Shown piece after piece: positions 16,871 to 24,822 of a stretch of 48,274 bases of DNA; positions within the stretch are counted from its first letter, which is position 1; every line of letters begins with the position of its first letter. A program made the position numbers and the translations under genes. The stretch is from the NCBI GenBank assembly GCA_011523735.1, contig WTGB01000095.1, positions 1 through 48,274 of the forward strand, given 5' to 3'. Under the pieces are notes generated by a model. It saw only the letters and a program-made list of their open reading frames with translations, was not told where the DNA came from and did not search any database. This stretch comes from Chloroflexota bacterium. GTDB taxonomy: Bacteria > Chloroflexota > Anaerolineae > Aggregatilineales > Phototrophicaceae.

Positions 16871-16897
16871 GTAGGGGTGACTCGATGAGTCGCCCGC
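16871..16897 (+). repeat. Hairpin repeat family A, copy inside the inositol operon
   Basis: GTAGGGGTGACTC, loop GAT, then GAGTCGCCCGC. The stem GGTGACTC/GAGTCGCC keeps pairing through a G-U wobble. It sits between iolC and the DinB-fold gene, about 20 bases before the latter's ATG. Confidence 0.85.
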
Positions 16898-16916
16898 ATA
16901 AACAGGTGGGCAGAAC

Positions 16917-17435
16917 ATGGTTACCGAGACGAACGAAGACGGCTGGATCACTTATATGAGCGGCGATGACCTGCTGGAGCGCGCTCGCGCCGAACGCGCC
17001 GAGCTGGAAGCGCTTTGGCTGGGGCTGGACAACGCCGAGATGACGCGCCGGCCGGGACCGCATCCCGAATGGTCGGTCAAGGATATCATCGCCCATATCA
17101 CCTGGTGGGAGCAATCCATGACCAACTGGGTCTCGCGCGCCTTGACCGGCGAGATGCTGGCGCGGACGGAGACGCCGGATGAGATCAACGCCCGCGTCTT
17201 CGAGGACAACCGCGACCTGCCGCTGAACACGGTCCTCGAGATGTTCGGAGCCAGCTTTCCGCCGTTGGAGAACTTGCTGCTGCGGATGACGGACGAGGAA
17301 ATCAACGATCCGGAAGTCGCCGACATTCGCGGGATGCCGCTGCTCTATTTTCTGGTGGGCAACACCTTCGCCCACTACGCCGATCATGTGGACGACCTGC
17401 GGGCTTATGCCGAGCGCGTTCGTGAAAAAGATTGA
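16917..17435 (+). CDS. DinB/YfiT-like four-helix-bundle metal protein (ClbS/DfsB-like)
   Basis: 172 residues. The pattern of helices with histidines at VKDIIAHITWWEQS and FAHYADHVDDL is typical of the DinB superfamily, a four-helix bundle that holds a divalent metal. Members include maleylpyruvate isomerase, thiol transferases and the colibactin-resistance cyclopropane hydrolase ClbS; the GPHPEWSVKDIIAHI opening and mid-protein LTGEM resemble the ClbS/DfsB (DUF1706) style. No function is known in inositol metabolism. It sits in the operon between iolC and iolB but is flanked on both sides by repeats, so it may be a later arrival. The ATG at 16917 has only a weak GGTGG. Confidence 0.72.
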   Translation: MVTETNEDGWITYMSGDDLLERARAERAELEALWLGLDNAEMTRRPGPHPEWSVKDIIAHITWWEQSMTNWVSRALTGEMLARTETPDEINARVFEDNRDLPLNTVLEMFGASFPPLENLLLRMTDEEINDPEVADIRGMPLLYFLVGNTFAHYADHVDDLRAYAERVREKD

Positions 17436-17510
17436 ACACAGAGGACGCAGAGAGCGCAGAGAAAAAACGATAGAAGCCTTGCCTCTGTGTTCTCTGCGCG
17501 CTCTGTAGTT
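17436..17510. repeat. Dispersed repeat family B, inverted pair (CTCTGTG...CTCTGCG)
   Basis: AACACAGAGGACGCAGAGAG (17435-17454) faces CCTCTGTGTTCTCTGCGCGC (17482-17501). The two halves are near-complementary and could form a long hairpin between the DinB-fold gene and iolB. The same motif appears singly near 34.7, 40.4, 41.3 and 44.4 kb. Confidence 0.75.
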
Positions 17511-17546
17511 AGATTGGTTTGAAACTGCAGTGGGAGGATGGATAGT

Positions 17547-18428
17547 ATGCAATACACATCAGAAACCATGCTGGTGAAATCGAAAGACAGCGGGGATTCG
17601 GGCATCTTCGCCGAGATCAGCGCCGGGCAAGCCGGCTGGGAGTATCTCAATATGGCGGCCATGCGCCTGCGCCGCGGCGAGAGTTTCAGCGTCGAGACCC
17701 GCGAGCATGAAAACGCCACCGTCATCCTCGGCGGGACCTGCGATATCGTCACGTCCGATGGCGAGTTCACGAACGTCGGACGGCGTCCCGATGTCTTCAG
17801 CGGCATGCCCTACGCCCTGTATATGTCGCGGCGCAAGGGTTTCGAGATTAGGGCGACAAGCGATACGCTGGAATTCGCCTCTTGCTGGGTGCCCACCGAT
17901 CAGGACTTCCCCACGCAGCTGGTGAGTCCCGCCATGAGCGAGATCGAGCTGCGCGGCGGCGGCAACGCCTCGCGGCAGATCAACGGCATCCTCCCGCCCG
18001 GCTTCAACTGCCAGCGCATCGTCGCCGTCGAGGTCTACACGCCTTCGGGCAACTGGTCCAGCTATCCGCCGCACAAGCATGATGTGCATAAAGAGGACGC
18101 GGAGGGCAATTTACTGGAAGCCGACCTGGAAGAGATCTACTTCTACAAGATCGATCATCCGGGCGGCTATGCCTACCAGCGCGTCTACAATGACGACCGC
18201 AGCATCGACGGGGTAATGATGGCGGGGAATCACGATACCGTGCTGGTGCCGGAGGGCTACCATCCCGTAGTCAGCGCACATGGCTACACGACCTACTATC
18301 TGAACTTCCTGGCCGGCAGCGCGCAGTCGCTGGCGAACAGCGATGATCCGGCTTATGAGTGGGTGAAGGGGACCTGGACATTTGTGGATCCCAGGTTGCC
18401 GATTGTGCATCACGGCATGGAGGGCTAG
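17547..18428 (+). CDS. iolB: 5-Deoxy-glucuronate isomerase
   Basis: 293 residues. It isomerises 5-deoxy-glucuronate to 2-deoxy-5-keto-gluconate, the substrate of IolC. The KduI/IolB double-cupin pattern is seen: GGTCDIVTS, then NWSSYPPHKHDVHKED and LEEIYFYKIDHPGGYAYQRVY with the metal-binding His and Glu residues, and VLVPEGYHPVVSAHGYTTYYLNFL. Of two ATGs, 17547 is preferred because GGGAGG lies nine bases upstream; the ATG at 17538 directly abuts it. Followed by a defence-like two-gene module instead of the expected iol gene. Confidence 0.92.
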   Translation: MQYTSETMLVKSKDSGDSGIFAEISAGQAGWEYLNMAAMRLRRGESFSVETREHENATVILGGTCDIVTSDGEFTNVGRRPDVFSGMPYALYMSRRKGFEIRATSDTLEFASCWVPTDQDFPTQLVSPAMSEIELRGGGNASRQINGILPPGFNCQRIVAVEVYTPSGNWSSYPPHKHDVHKEDAEGNLLEADLEEIYFYKIDHPGGYAYQRVYNDDRSIDGVMMAGNHDTVLVPEGYHPVVSAHGYTTYYLNFLAGSAQSLANSDDPAYEWVKGTWTFVDPRLPIVHHGMEG

Positions 18429-18438
18429 GGCGGTAGTG

Positions 18439-18444
18439 TATAAT
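18439..18444 (+). promoter_or_regulatory. -10 box ahead of the ATPase/DUF4435 module
   Basis: A perfect TATAAT, 11 bases after the iolB stop and 31 bases before the ATPase ATG. No -35 hexamer fits at 16-18 bases, so activity is uncertain. It would let the module be expressed independently of the iol promoter. Confidence 0.4.
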
Positions 18445-18474
18445 GCGGTTGATGGCGGTTGCGGAGGTGTCGCG

Positions 18475-19836
18475 ATGCGGATAAGCAAAGTGTCGGTGAA
18501 AAAGCTATTTGGCATCTTCGACCATGAGATCCCGCTTAATCAGGAGTCGCGGATTACGATCATTCATGGTCCGAATGGGTTTGGAAAGACAACGTTACTG
18601 TCGATGATTCACGGACTATTCAACGGCAATTTTGGGGTGTTTTATGATGTGCCTTTTGAAGAATTTTGTGCGGTGATTTGCACAGGAGAACGTATAACTG
18701 TCGTACGTGATAAATCGGCCGCCGATTCCGAAGACGCTAGATTTAGGATAATCCGCGAGTGCGACGATGAGTCGGTTGCTGAATCCTACGACTTCGCAAA
18801 TCGAAGAGTATACTTGAAACACATCCGGAACGTAGCAGCGTCTAAGTCTGAATTGGAGCAGATTCAAAATGATCTGTGGCTGAATTTTGACACCGGAGCA
18901 GTATCGACTACACAGGAGCTTGTTGACGTATACCCAGAACTACAGGCCGAGCTCCACGCAAAACTAACGCCAGATTGGTTAAAGCGTCTATGCGAAAAGA
19001 TACATACGCGATTTGCGGAATCACAGCGTCTCGAAGGTAGGATTCCTGCAGCACCGTTTCGAAATCAATACCACAACCGCCGTCGCCCAATTCCAATTAT
19101 GCCAGATACAAATGTCGAGAGACTATCTACTGACTTGGTTACAAAGATCGACGCAGAACTCAAGAGTTACGCAACTGTGTCTCAGAAGCTTGATAGTAGT
19201 TTCCTTAAACGTTTGGTGGAGACGCGACGCGACGCTCATGTCAGCAGAGAAGAACTCATCAAAGATTTAAGGCAATTGGAGTTGGAACGCCTTGATTTTG
19301 AAGGTTTGGGACTGCTAGACGAGGATGAGGATAGATTGGATTCGGACTTAGTTATCAACCAGGATGACCACAAAGCCATATTTATTCACGTACATGATAG
19401 GAAAGCCAAGTATGCCGTGCTTGACAGCATGGCTAAACGGCTCCGCAAGCTGCTTGAGATTGTGAACGATCGCTTCAAGTTCAAGAAGCTCATAGTTGAC
19501 AGAAATGTGGGATTTGTATTCCATTCTTCGAGTGGCAACGTAATTCCTCTTGAGCGATTGTCCTCGGGCGAACAACACGAACTTGTTCTATTCTACCGCC
19601 TACTTTTCGACGTGAAATCCGATTCGCTGATACTCATTGATGAGCCAGAGATTTCGCTTCACGTAACCTGGCAGCGCAAGTTCTTAAATGATCTTGCGGA
19701 TGTTGTAGCTTTGAGCAACTTTGACGTACTCATTGCGACGCATTCGCCACAAATCGTGCATGACAAGTACGAATGGATGGTTGATCTACAGAATCCGGAA
19801 GCCGAACTATCTGATGACGCTGTCGAATACGCCTAA
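18475..19836 (+). CDS. ABC-class AAA ATPase of a PARIS/OLD-like defence pair (AriA-like)
   Basis: 453 residues, ATG at 18475 with GGAGG seven bases upstream. Walker A is G32-PNGFGKT39, the ABC signature is L362-SSGEQ367, Walker B is LILID389-E390-PE and the H-switch is ATH423-SP. A helical region (about 150-340) separates the two ATPase halves, as in SMC/Rad50-like and OLD-type ATPases. In PARIS, AriA of this kind forms a sensor assembly that restrains the TOPRIM partner AriB until a phage protein is detected. The partner gene overlaps by 23 bases. Codon use and base composition differ from the flanking iol genes: one sampled 60-base line has 27 G/C against 35 in iolD. A Septu- or Gabija-like ATPase is an alternative, but the DUF4435 partner favours PARIS. 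Confidence 0.82.
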   Translation: MRISKVSVKKLFGIFDHEIPLNQESRITIIHGPNGFGKTTLLSMIHGLFNGNFGVFYDVPFEEFCAVICTGERITVVRDKSAADSEDARFRIIRECDDESVAESYDFANRRVYLKHIRNVAASKSELEQIQNDLWLNFDTGAVSTTQELVDVYPELQAELHAKLTPDWLKRLCEKIHTRFAESQRLEGRIPAAPFRNQYHNRRRPIPIMPDTNVERLSTDLVTKIDAELKSYATVSQKLDSSFLKRLVETRRDAHVSREELIKDLRQLELERLDFEGLGLLDEDEDRLDSDLVINQDDHKAIFIHVHDRKAKYAVLDSMAKRLRKLLEIVNDRFKFKKLIVDRNVGFVFHSSSGNVIPLERLSSGEQHELVLFYRLLFDVKSDSLILIDEPEISLHVTWQRKFLNDLADVVALSNFDVLIATHSPQIVHDKYEWMVDLQNPEAELSDDAVEYA

Positions 19837-20710
19837 CGAGATTCTCGTCGAACTAAGACAAACTCGACTTGCGCATCTGCACAATTCACTGGTGTTAGTC
19901 GAGGGCAGCACGGATGAGGCGCTTTGGAAAGAATTCAAGGCAGAGAAATGCAATCTCTTCCCTATGGGTGGTAAACAACACGTTCTCAAGGCAATTCAAG
20001 CAGTAAATCGTACCACGTCTTTACAAGGCGTTGCGGCAATCGTTGATGCAGATTATTGGCTAGTGGAGAAATCGAAGTTTCTGCTAGTTGACAACATCTT
20101 GTGCGATGACTTACCCGATATGGAGCTAATATTGTTCGAGTCGCCGGCATTTGAAAAGGTGCTAAGGCATACGATCAACGTTAGCAACGTAATCAAGTTC
20201 ACTGACGATCTAAGGGAACGTGCGCTAGCAATCGCAATGGAATATGGATACTTTCGATTGATCGATGCAAGGTACCGTAACTTTGGGCTCAGTTTTAGGT
20301 CTGTTAGTTTTGAACGTGTGATTGACATCAAAAGCTCAGTACTTAATCAAGATCAGGTAGCGGAACTGCTGACAGAACGAGCAGGAATCTCAAAATCCCG
20401 GCTTCTAGAAGCTCTAACATTGTTACGCGACGAAATACCCCCTCAAAAGGCCCTGTGTCGTGGCAAGGACGTGCTTGCAATTGTGGCACATCTCATAAGT
20501 GTTGATCATGAAATCTCGGAGAAGGCCAAATTACAGACTAAGAGCGGTGAGATGTCTCGCGCAATGCGAATGTCGTACGAGTTCTCTTATTTCATTCAAA
20601 CTAAACTGTACGAGCGTATCCGTGTCTGGGAAGACATAAACAGGCCGTTTCGAATTATCCGCGACTTCCCAGCCGAAGTTAATGCTGTGCAAACAGCTGA
20701 CGTAAATTAG
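19814..20710 (+). CDS. DUF4435/TOPRIM protein, putative effector nuclease (AriB-like)
   Basis: 298 residues. TOPRIM-type acidic residues are in place: Glu30 in LVLVEGSTDEALW, Asp78 and Asp80 in GVAAIVDADYW, and a D98-D-L-P-D-M-E104 motif typical of DUF4435. These would bind metal for nucleic-acid cleavage. In PARIS the AriB partner, once released, cuts host tRNA and aborts phage growth. The start at 19814 lies in the ATPase 3' end (23-base overlap), implying coupled translation; its own ribosome site is weak. AT-rich like its partner. Followed by iolD 78 bases on. Family recognition is firm; target and trigger are unknown. Confidence 0.8.
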   Translation: MTLSNTPNEILVELRQTRLAHLHNSLVLVEGSTDEALWKEFKAEKCNLFPMGGKQHVLKAIQAVNRTTSLQGVAAIVDADYWLVEKSKFLLVDNILCDDLPDMELILFESPAFEKVLRHTINVSNVIKFTDDLRERALAIAMEYGYFRLIDARYRNFGLSFRSVSFERVIDIKSSVLNQDQVAELLTERAGISKSRLLEALTLLRDEIPPQKALCRGKDVLAIVAHLISVDHEISEKAKLQTKSGEMSRAMRMSYEFSYFIQTKLYERIRVWEDINRPFRIIRDFPAEVNAVQTADVN

Positions 20711-20788
20711 CAAATTGAGAGACTTCTTCGTAAAATCGTTACGCACAAGCCACCTCAACGGTTGTGGCTACCAAAGGAGCACAACGCT

Positions 20789-22657
20789 ATGACCCAAAAC
20801 ACCATCCGCCTCACCATGTCCCAAGCGCTGGTCAAATACCTCGCCAACCAGTACGTCGCCCGCGACGGCAGCGAAAACCGCTTCTTCGCCGGGGTATGGG
20901 GCATCTTCGGCCACGGCAACGTCGCCGGCGTCGGCCAGGCTCTCGAACAATACGCGCCCGAACTGCGCTACTATCAATGCCGCAACGAGCAGGCTCAGGT
21001 CCTGACCTCGGTGGCCTACGCCAAGCACCGCAACCGCCTCGCCACATTCGCCTGCGCATCGTCCATCGGTCCCGGCGCCTCCAACATGATCACTGGCGCG
21101 GCCGTCGCCACCGTCAATCGCATTCCCGTTCTCATCTTGCCCGGCGACATTTTCGCCGAGCGCATCCAGGCGCCCGTCTTGCAGCAGGTGGAAAGCGAGC
21201 ACAGTCAAGATTTCAGCGTCAACGATTGCTTCAAGCCGGTCTCGCGCTATTGGGATCGCATCAATCGCCCCGAGCAGATCATCACCGCCTTGCCGGAAGC
21301 GATGCGCGTGCTGACATCGCCGGCCGATACCGGCGCGGTCACGCTCAGCTTGCCGCAGGATATCCAGGCTTATGCTTACGATTATCCCGCCGATATGTTC
21401 GAGAAGCGCGTCTGGCAGATCCCGCGCAATCGGCCCGATGCCAGCGCGATTCAACGGGCGGCGCAGTGGATCCGCGAGAGCGCGCAGCCCATCATCGTCG
21501 CTGGCGGCGGCGTCCATTACAGCGATGCCCATGACGCGCTGGAAGATTTCGTCGCGCGGACCGGCATCCCGGTGACGGAGACGCAGGCGGGCAAGGGCGC
21601 GCTGCTCTATGACAACCCGGTCAATCTGGGCGCGGCTGGTGTGACCGGTACCGAAGGCGCCATCGCCTTGATGAGCGAAGCCGATCTCGTCATCGGCATC
21701 GGCACGCGCTACAGCGATTTCACCAGCGCTTCCAATACTGCCTTCGCCAATGCGGGCGCCCGCTTCATCAATATCAATGTCGCCGAGTTCGATGCCTACA
21801 AGAACAGCGCCTTGCCTTTGATTGGCGATGCCCGTGTCACGCTGGAAGAACTGTCGGCGGCGCTTTCGGATTATGCCGTCGCTGATGACTACCGCGCCCG
21901 CGCCCAAGCCTGCAATCGGGCTTGGGATGCCGAGGTCCACCGCATCTACAATCTCGAGCACGAACCGATGCTCAGCCAGGGCGAGGTTATCGGCATGGTC
22001 AACACGCTGTCGGGCGCGGGCGACACGGTGCTCTGCGCCGCTGGCAGCATGCCCGGCGACCTGCACAAACTCTGGCGCACGCGGGATCGCAAGGGCTATC
22101 ACCTCGAATACGGCTATTCGACCATGGGTTATGAGATCGCCGGCGGCTTGGGCGTCAAGCTGGCTGAGCCCGAGCGCGAAGTCTGGGTGATGGTCGGCGA
22201 TGGCTCTTTCCTGATGATGCACACCGAGATCGTCACGATGGTGCAGGAGGGCATCAAGGTCAATATCATCGTGGTCGACAATCACGGCTTCGCCAGCATC
22301 GGCGCCCTGTCCAAGAGCGTCGGCAGCGATGGCTTCGGCACCAAGTACCGCTACCGCAGCGATTCGGGCCACCTCGATGGCGAGACCCTGCCCATCGACT
22401 TCGCCAAAAACTGCGAAAGCCTGGGCGCCCATGTCATCCGCGCTCGCGACCGCGAAGAATTCTCCCGCGCCATGGCAGAGGCGAAAGCGCATCAGGGCGG
22501 GCCCGTCTGCATCGTCACCGAGGTCGACCGGCGGCAGCGCGTCCCGGGCTACGGCGCCTGGTGGGATGTGCCGGTGGCCGAGGTCTCCGAGATGGAGGCG
22601 GTGCAAGCCGCCCGCGCCGATTACGAGGCGAACAAGGACCGCGAGAATTATTATTAG
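20789..22657 (+). CDS. iolD: 3D-(3,5/4)-trihydroxycyclohexane-1,2-dione hydrolase
   Basis: 622 residues, ATG at 20789 with AAAGGAG upstream. A thiamine-diphosphate enzyme that opens the cyclohexanedione ring in inositol breakdown to give 5-deoxy-glucuronate, the IolB substrate. Characteristic N-terminal segments are FAGVWGIFGHGNVAGVGQAL and YYQCRNEQAQ (the catalytic Glu of the thiamine site). The diphosphate-binding motif starts at G470-D471-G472-S473 and ends near VVDNHGFASIG. Acetolactate synthase-like proteins lack the GIFGHGNVAG signature, so this is specific. Separated from iolB by the defence-like pair, although the two act consecutively. Confidence 0.94.
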   Translation: MTQNTIRLTMSQALVKYLANQYVARDGSENRFFAGVWGIFGHGNVAGVGQALEQYAPELRYYQCRNEQAQVLTSVAYAKHRNRLATFACASSIGPGASNMITGAAVATVNRIPVLILPGDIFAERIQAPVLQQVESEHSQDFSVNDCFKPVSRYWDRINRPEQIITALPEAMRVLTSPADTGAVTLSLPQDIQAYAYDYPADMFEKRVWQIPRNRPDASAIQRAAQWIRESAQPIIVAGGGVHYSDAHDALEDFVARTGIPVTETQAGKGALLYDNPVNLGAAGVTGTEGAIALMSEADLVIGIGTRYSDFTSASNTAFANAGARFININVAEFDAYKNSALPLIGDARVTLEELSAALSDYAVADDYRARAQACNRAWDAEVHRIYNLEHEPMLSQGEVIGMVNTLSGAGDTVLCAAGSMPGDLHKLWRTRDRKGYHLEYGYSTMGYEIAGGLGVKLAEPEREVWVMVGDGSFLMMHTEIVTMVQEGIKVNIIVVDNHGFASIGALSKSVGSDGFGTKYRYRSDSGHLDGETLPIDFAKNCESLGAHVIRARDREEFSRAMAEAKAHQGGPVCIVTEVDRRQRVPGYGAWWDVPVAEVSEMEAVQAARADYEANKDRENYY

Positions 22658-22690
22658 CGAAAAAGCGTTATGGGAGAGTCGCAAAAGATT

Positions 22691-22716
22691 GTAGGGGCGG
22701 CCTATCAGGTCGCCCG
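22691..22716 (+). repeat. Hairpin repeat family A copy after iolD
   Basis: GTAGGGGCGGCCTATCAGG then TCGCCCG. Pairing of the inner stem is weaker than in most copies. It lies 33 bases after the iolD stop. Confidence 0.8.
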
Positions 22717-22772
22717 TGCTTTACCTGGTAGTTGGCAGTCGCCAACCTATGCTTAGCTGCGGAGTATGTTCA

Positions 22773-23618
22773 ATGCGAGTACTATCTTCCGAGGACTTAG
22801 CTTTTTGGCGCGAGAACGGCTACGTCGTCCTTCGTAAGGCCGTGCCGCAAGCCGATGTGGACGCGGTCGTCGATACGATTTGGGAATTTATGGAGATGGA
22901 TCGCGACGAACCCGAGACCTGGTATCACGCGCCCCAAGGCGAATTCGGCATGGTGGAGTTGAGCCGATCAGGCATGGTCGAGCTTTATCAGCATCAGGCA
23001 CTTTGGGATAATCGCCAGAACCCGCGCGTTTATGGTGCTTTCGTCGATATCTGGGGGACGGAAGAACTCTGGGTGACGATAGACCGCGTGAATCTCAACC
23101 CACCGGCGCGGGCGGATTGGGATTTTCAGGGTTTCGTCCATTGGGACATCGATACATCGCTGCGTCCGCTGCCCGTCAGCGTGCAAGGCGTTCTGGCGCT
23201 CGTTGATGTGAAGGGAGGCGAAGGCGGCTTGCAGGTCGTGCCCGGTTTTCACCGCATATTCGACGAATGGGTCAAAATGCAGCCCGCTGAACGCGATCCC
23301 TGGAAGCCAGATATCACTGGCTATGAGCTTGTCGGGGTGGAAATGAAGGCGGGCGATCTGGTGATATGGAACAGCATGCTGCCGCACGGCACATCGCGCA
23401 ACAGTTCAGACAAACCGCGGCTGGCGCAATACATTTCCATGTTCCCGGCGCCGGACGACGAAGACTTGCGGCAGGAGCGCATTTCGTCATGGCGCGATCG
23501 TACTCCGCGCGTCGGTCCGGCTTTTCCAGGCGACCCGCGCCGTTGGGAAATCGAGCATGGCGCAACGGCCAAGTTGACGCCTCTGGGTGAGAAGCTGTTG
23601 GGTTTGCGAGACTGGTGA
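22773..23618 (+). CDS. Phytanoyl-CoA dioxygenase family protein (Fe(II)/2-oxoglutarate oxygenase)
   Basis: 281 residues, ATG at 22773 with GGAG eight bases upstream. It has the PhyH double-stranded beta-helix. The iron ligands are His123 and Asp125 in FVHWDID and distal His205 in SMLPHGTSRN, with Arg216 (DKPRLAQY) likely binding 2-oxoglutarate. An N-terminal SSEDLAFWRENGYVVLRKAV is typical of PhyH proteins. Substrate unknown; bacterial relatives hydroxylate many small molecules. Gene position between iolD and a second Gfo/Idh gene suggests a polyol- or sugar-derived substrate, but this is only context. Confidence 0.88.
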   Translation: MRVLSSEDLAFWRENGYVVLRKAVPQADVDAVVDTIWEFMEMDRDEPETWYHAPQGEFGMVELSRSGMVELYQHQALWDNRQNPRVYGAFVDIWGTEELWVTIDRVNLNPPARADWDFQGFVHWDIDTSLRPLPVSVQGVLALVDVKGGEGGLQVVPGFHRIFDEWVKMQPAERDPWKPDITGYELVGVEMKAGDLVIWNSMLPHGTSRNSSDKPRLAQYISMFPAPDDEDLRQERISSWRDRTPRVGPAFPGDPRRWEIEHGATAKLTPLGEKLLGLRDW

Positions 23619-23648
23619 TCCTCACCGCCGCGCTTTGAAAGGAACAAG

Positions 23649-24812
23649 ATGAGCGCAAAGCTCAAAGTCGGTCTCATCGGCTGCGGCAATGTCGTCAATT
23701 ACGGCCATCGCCCGGCGCTGACTACCCTGCCCGATGTCGAATTGGTCGCCCTCGCTGATATCACGCCCGCCCGCCGCGCCATCGGCAAAGAATGGTTCAA
23801 TCTCGATGACGCGCAGCTCTACGCCGATTATCGCGACCTCCTCGCCATCGACGAGATCGAGGCGGTGGTCATCGCTGTGCCGCAGAAGTTCCGCCCGCCG
23901 ATCGTGCTGGACGCTTTCGCAGCCCGAAAGCATGTGCTCAGCGAAAAGCCGATCAGCAATACTCCCGCCGTCGCCCATCAACTTGTTCGCGCGGGGACCG
24001 AGGCGGACTTGAAGATGGCGCTGGTGCACAACTACCACTTCCTGCCCGAATACCGTCAGATCAAGCGGCTATTGAACAAAGGCTTGATTGGCGATGTACG
24101 CGTCGCCATGCTGCATTTCCTCGGCGTCATCGATTATCCCGGCGCGGCCGAATACCAAGCCGATTGGCGCCATACGATGGCGGCCGGCGGCGGCGTCTTG
24201 ATGGATATGATCCACGCGGTCTACCTGGCTGAGTGGCTGGTCGGCGGTGAGGCGCAGCAGGTCATGGCTTTCGTCGACGCGCCGGAATACGCCCTGCGCG
24301 ACCCCGAAATCGAAGACCTGGCGCTGCTGCAAATCGCCTTCCCGAATGCTTACGCCGTCATCCACATGGCTTGGGGCGAGGGCGTCGGCGGCGCTGATAT
24401 CAGCGGCAGCGACGGGCAGATCCGCATGCGCTACAAGCAATACCAATCAGGCGGCTTCAATCAGCCCGTCGAGTTGTACAGCGTCGACAGCGAGTGGAAC
24501 CGGACTGACCACGCTATCGCCAATCTCGAAGAGCACATGGACAACACCGCTCGCTCCTTCACCGAGCTATGGGCGGATTTCTGCACCGCAATCCGTGAGG
24601 ATCGCCAACCGATCGCCCCCGCAGCCGCTGGCGCCCGCGCTTTGGAGATCGTACTTGGCGCCTACGCCTCCGCCGTCACCGGGCGGGTTGTCAGCTTGCC
24701 GCTGGACCGGGCAACTCCGGTCTACCAGAAAGGCATTGATGGTCTCGCCGAACTAGATGTCTGGGAAGACAGCAAAACAAAAGCGGCCGGTCTATTCGGC
24801 TTGCGCGAATAA
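23649..24812 (+). CDS. Gfo/Idh/MocA family NAD(P)-dependent oxidoreductase
   Basis: 387 residues, ATG after AAAGGAACAAG. Rossmann motif GLIGCGNVVNYGH (8-20), the family Lys100 in LSEKPISN, and an active-site helix in GGGVLMDMIHAVYLAEWLVGG with Asp and His. Members oxidise sugars, cyclitols or amino sugars; specificity cannot be assigned. It differs clearly from iolG (longer, different central region, C-terminal YQKGIDGLAELDVWEDS tail). Ten bases separate it from the glutamine-synthetase-like gene, so both are probably used together. Confidence 0.88.
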   Translation: MSAKLKVGLIGCGNVVNYGHRPALTTLPDVELVALADITPARRAIGKEWFNLDDAQLYADYRDLLAIDEIEAVVIAVPQKFRPPIVLDAFAARKHVLSEKPISNTPAVAHQLVRAGTEADLKMALVHNYHFLPEYRQIKRLLNKGLIGDVRVAMLHFLGVIDYPGAAEYQADWRHTMAAGGGVLMDMIHAVYLAEWLVGGEAQQVMAFVDAPEYALRDPEIEDLALLQIAFPNAYAVIHMAWGEGVGGADISGSDGQIRMRYKQYQSGGFNQPVELYSVDSEWNRTDHAIANLEEHMDNTARSFTELWADFCTAIREDRQPIAPAAAGARALEIVLGAYASAVTGRVVSLPLDRATPVYQKGIDGLAELDVWEDSKTKAAGLFGLRE

Positions 24813-24822
24813 AGGAGGATGC

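Noticed and set aside
20789..22657. Acetolactate synthase annotation for the 622-aa thiamine enzyme
   Set aside because: The GIFGHGNVAG and YYQCRNEQAQ segments, length and iol neighbours identify IolD instead.
20768..22684. Minus-strand open frame of 638 codons
   Set aside because: Antisense of iolD. Long antisense frames recur opposite strongly biased GC-rich genes throughout this window.
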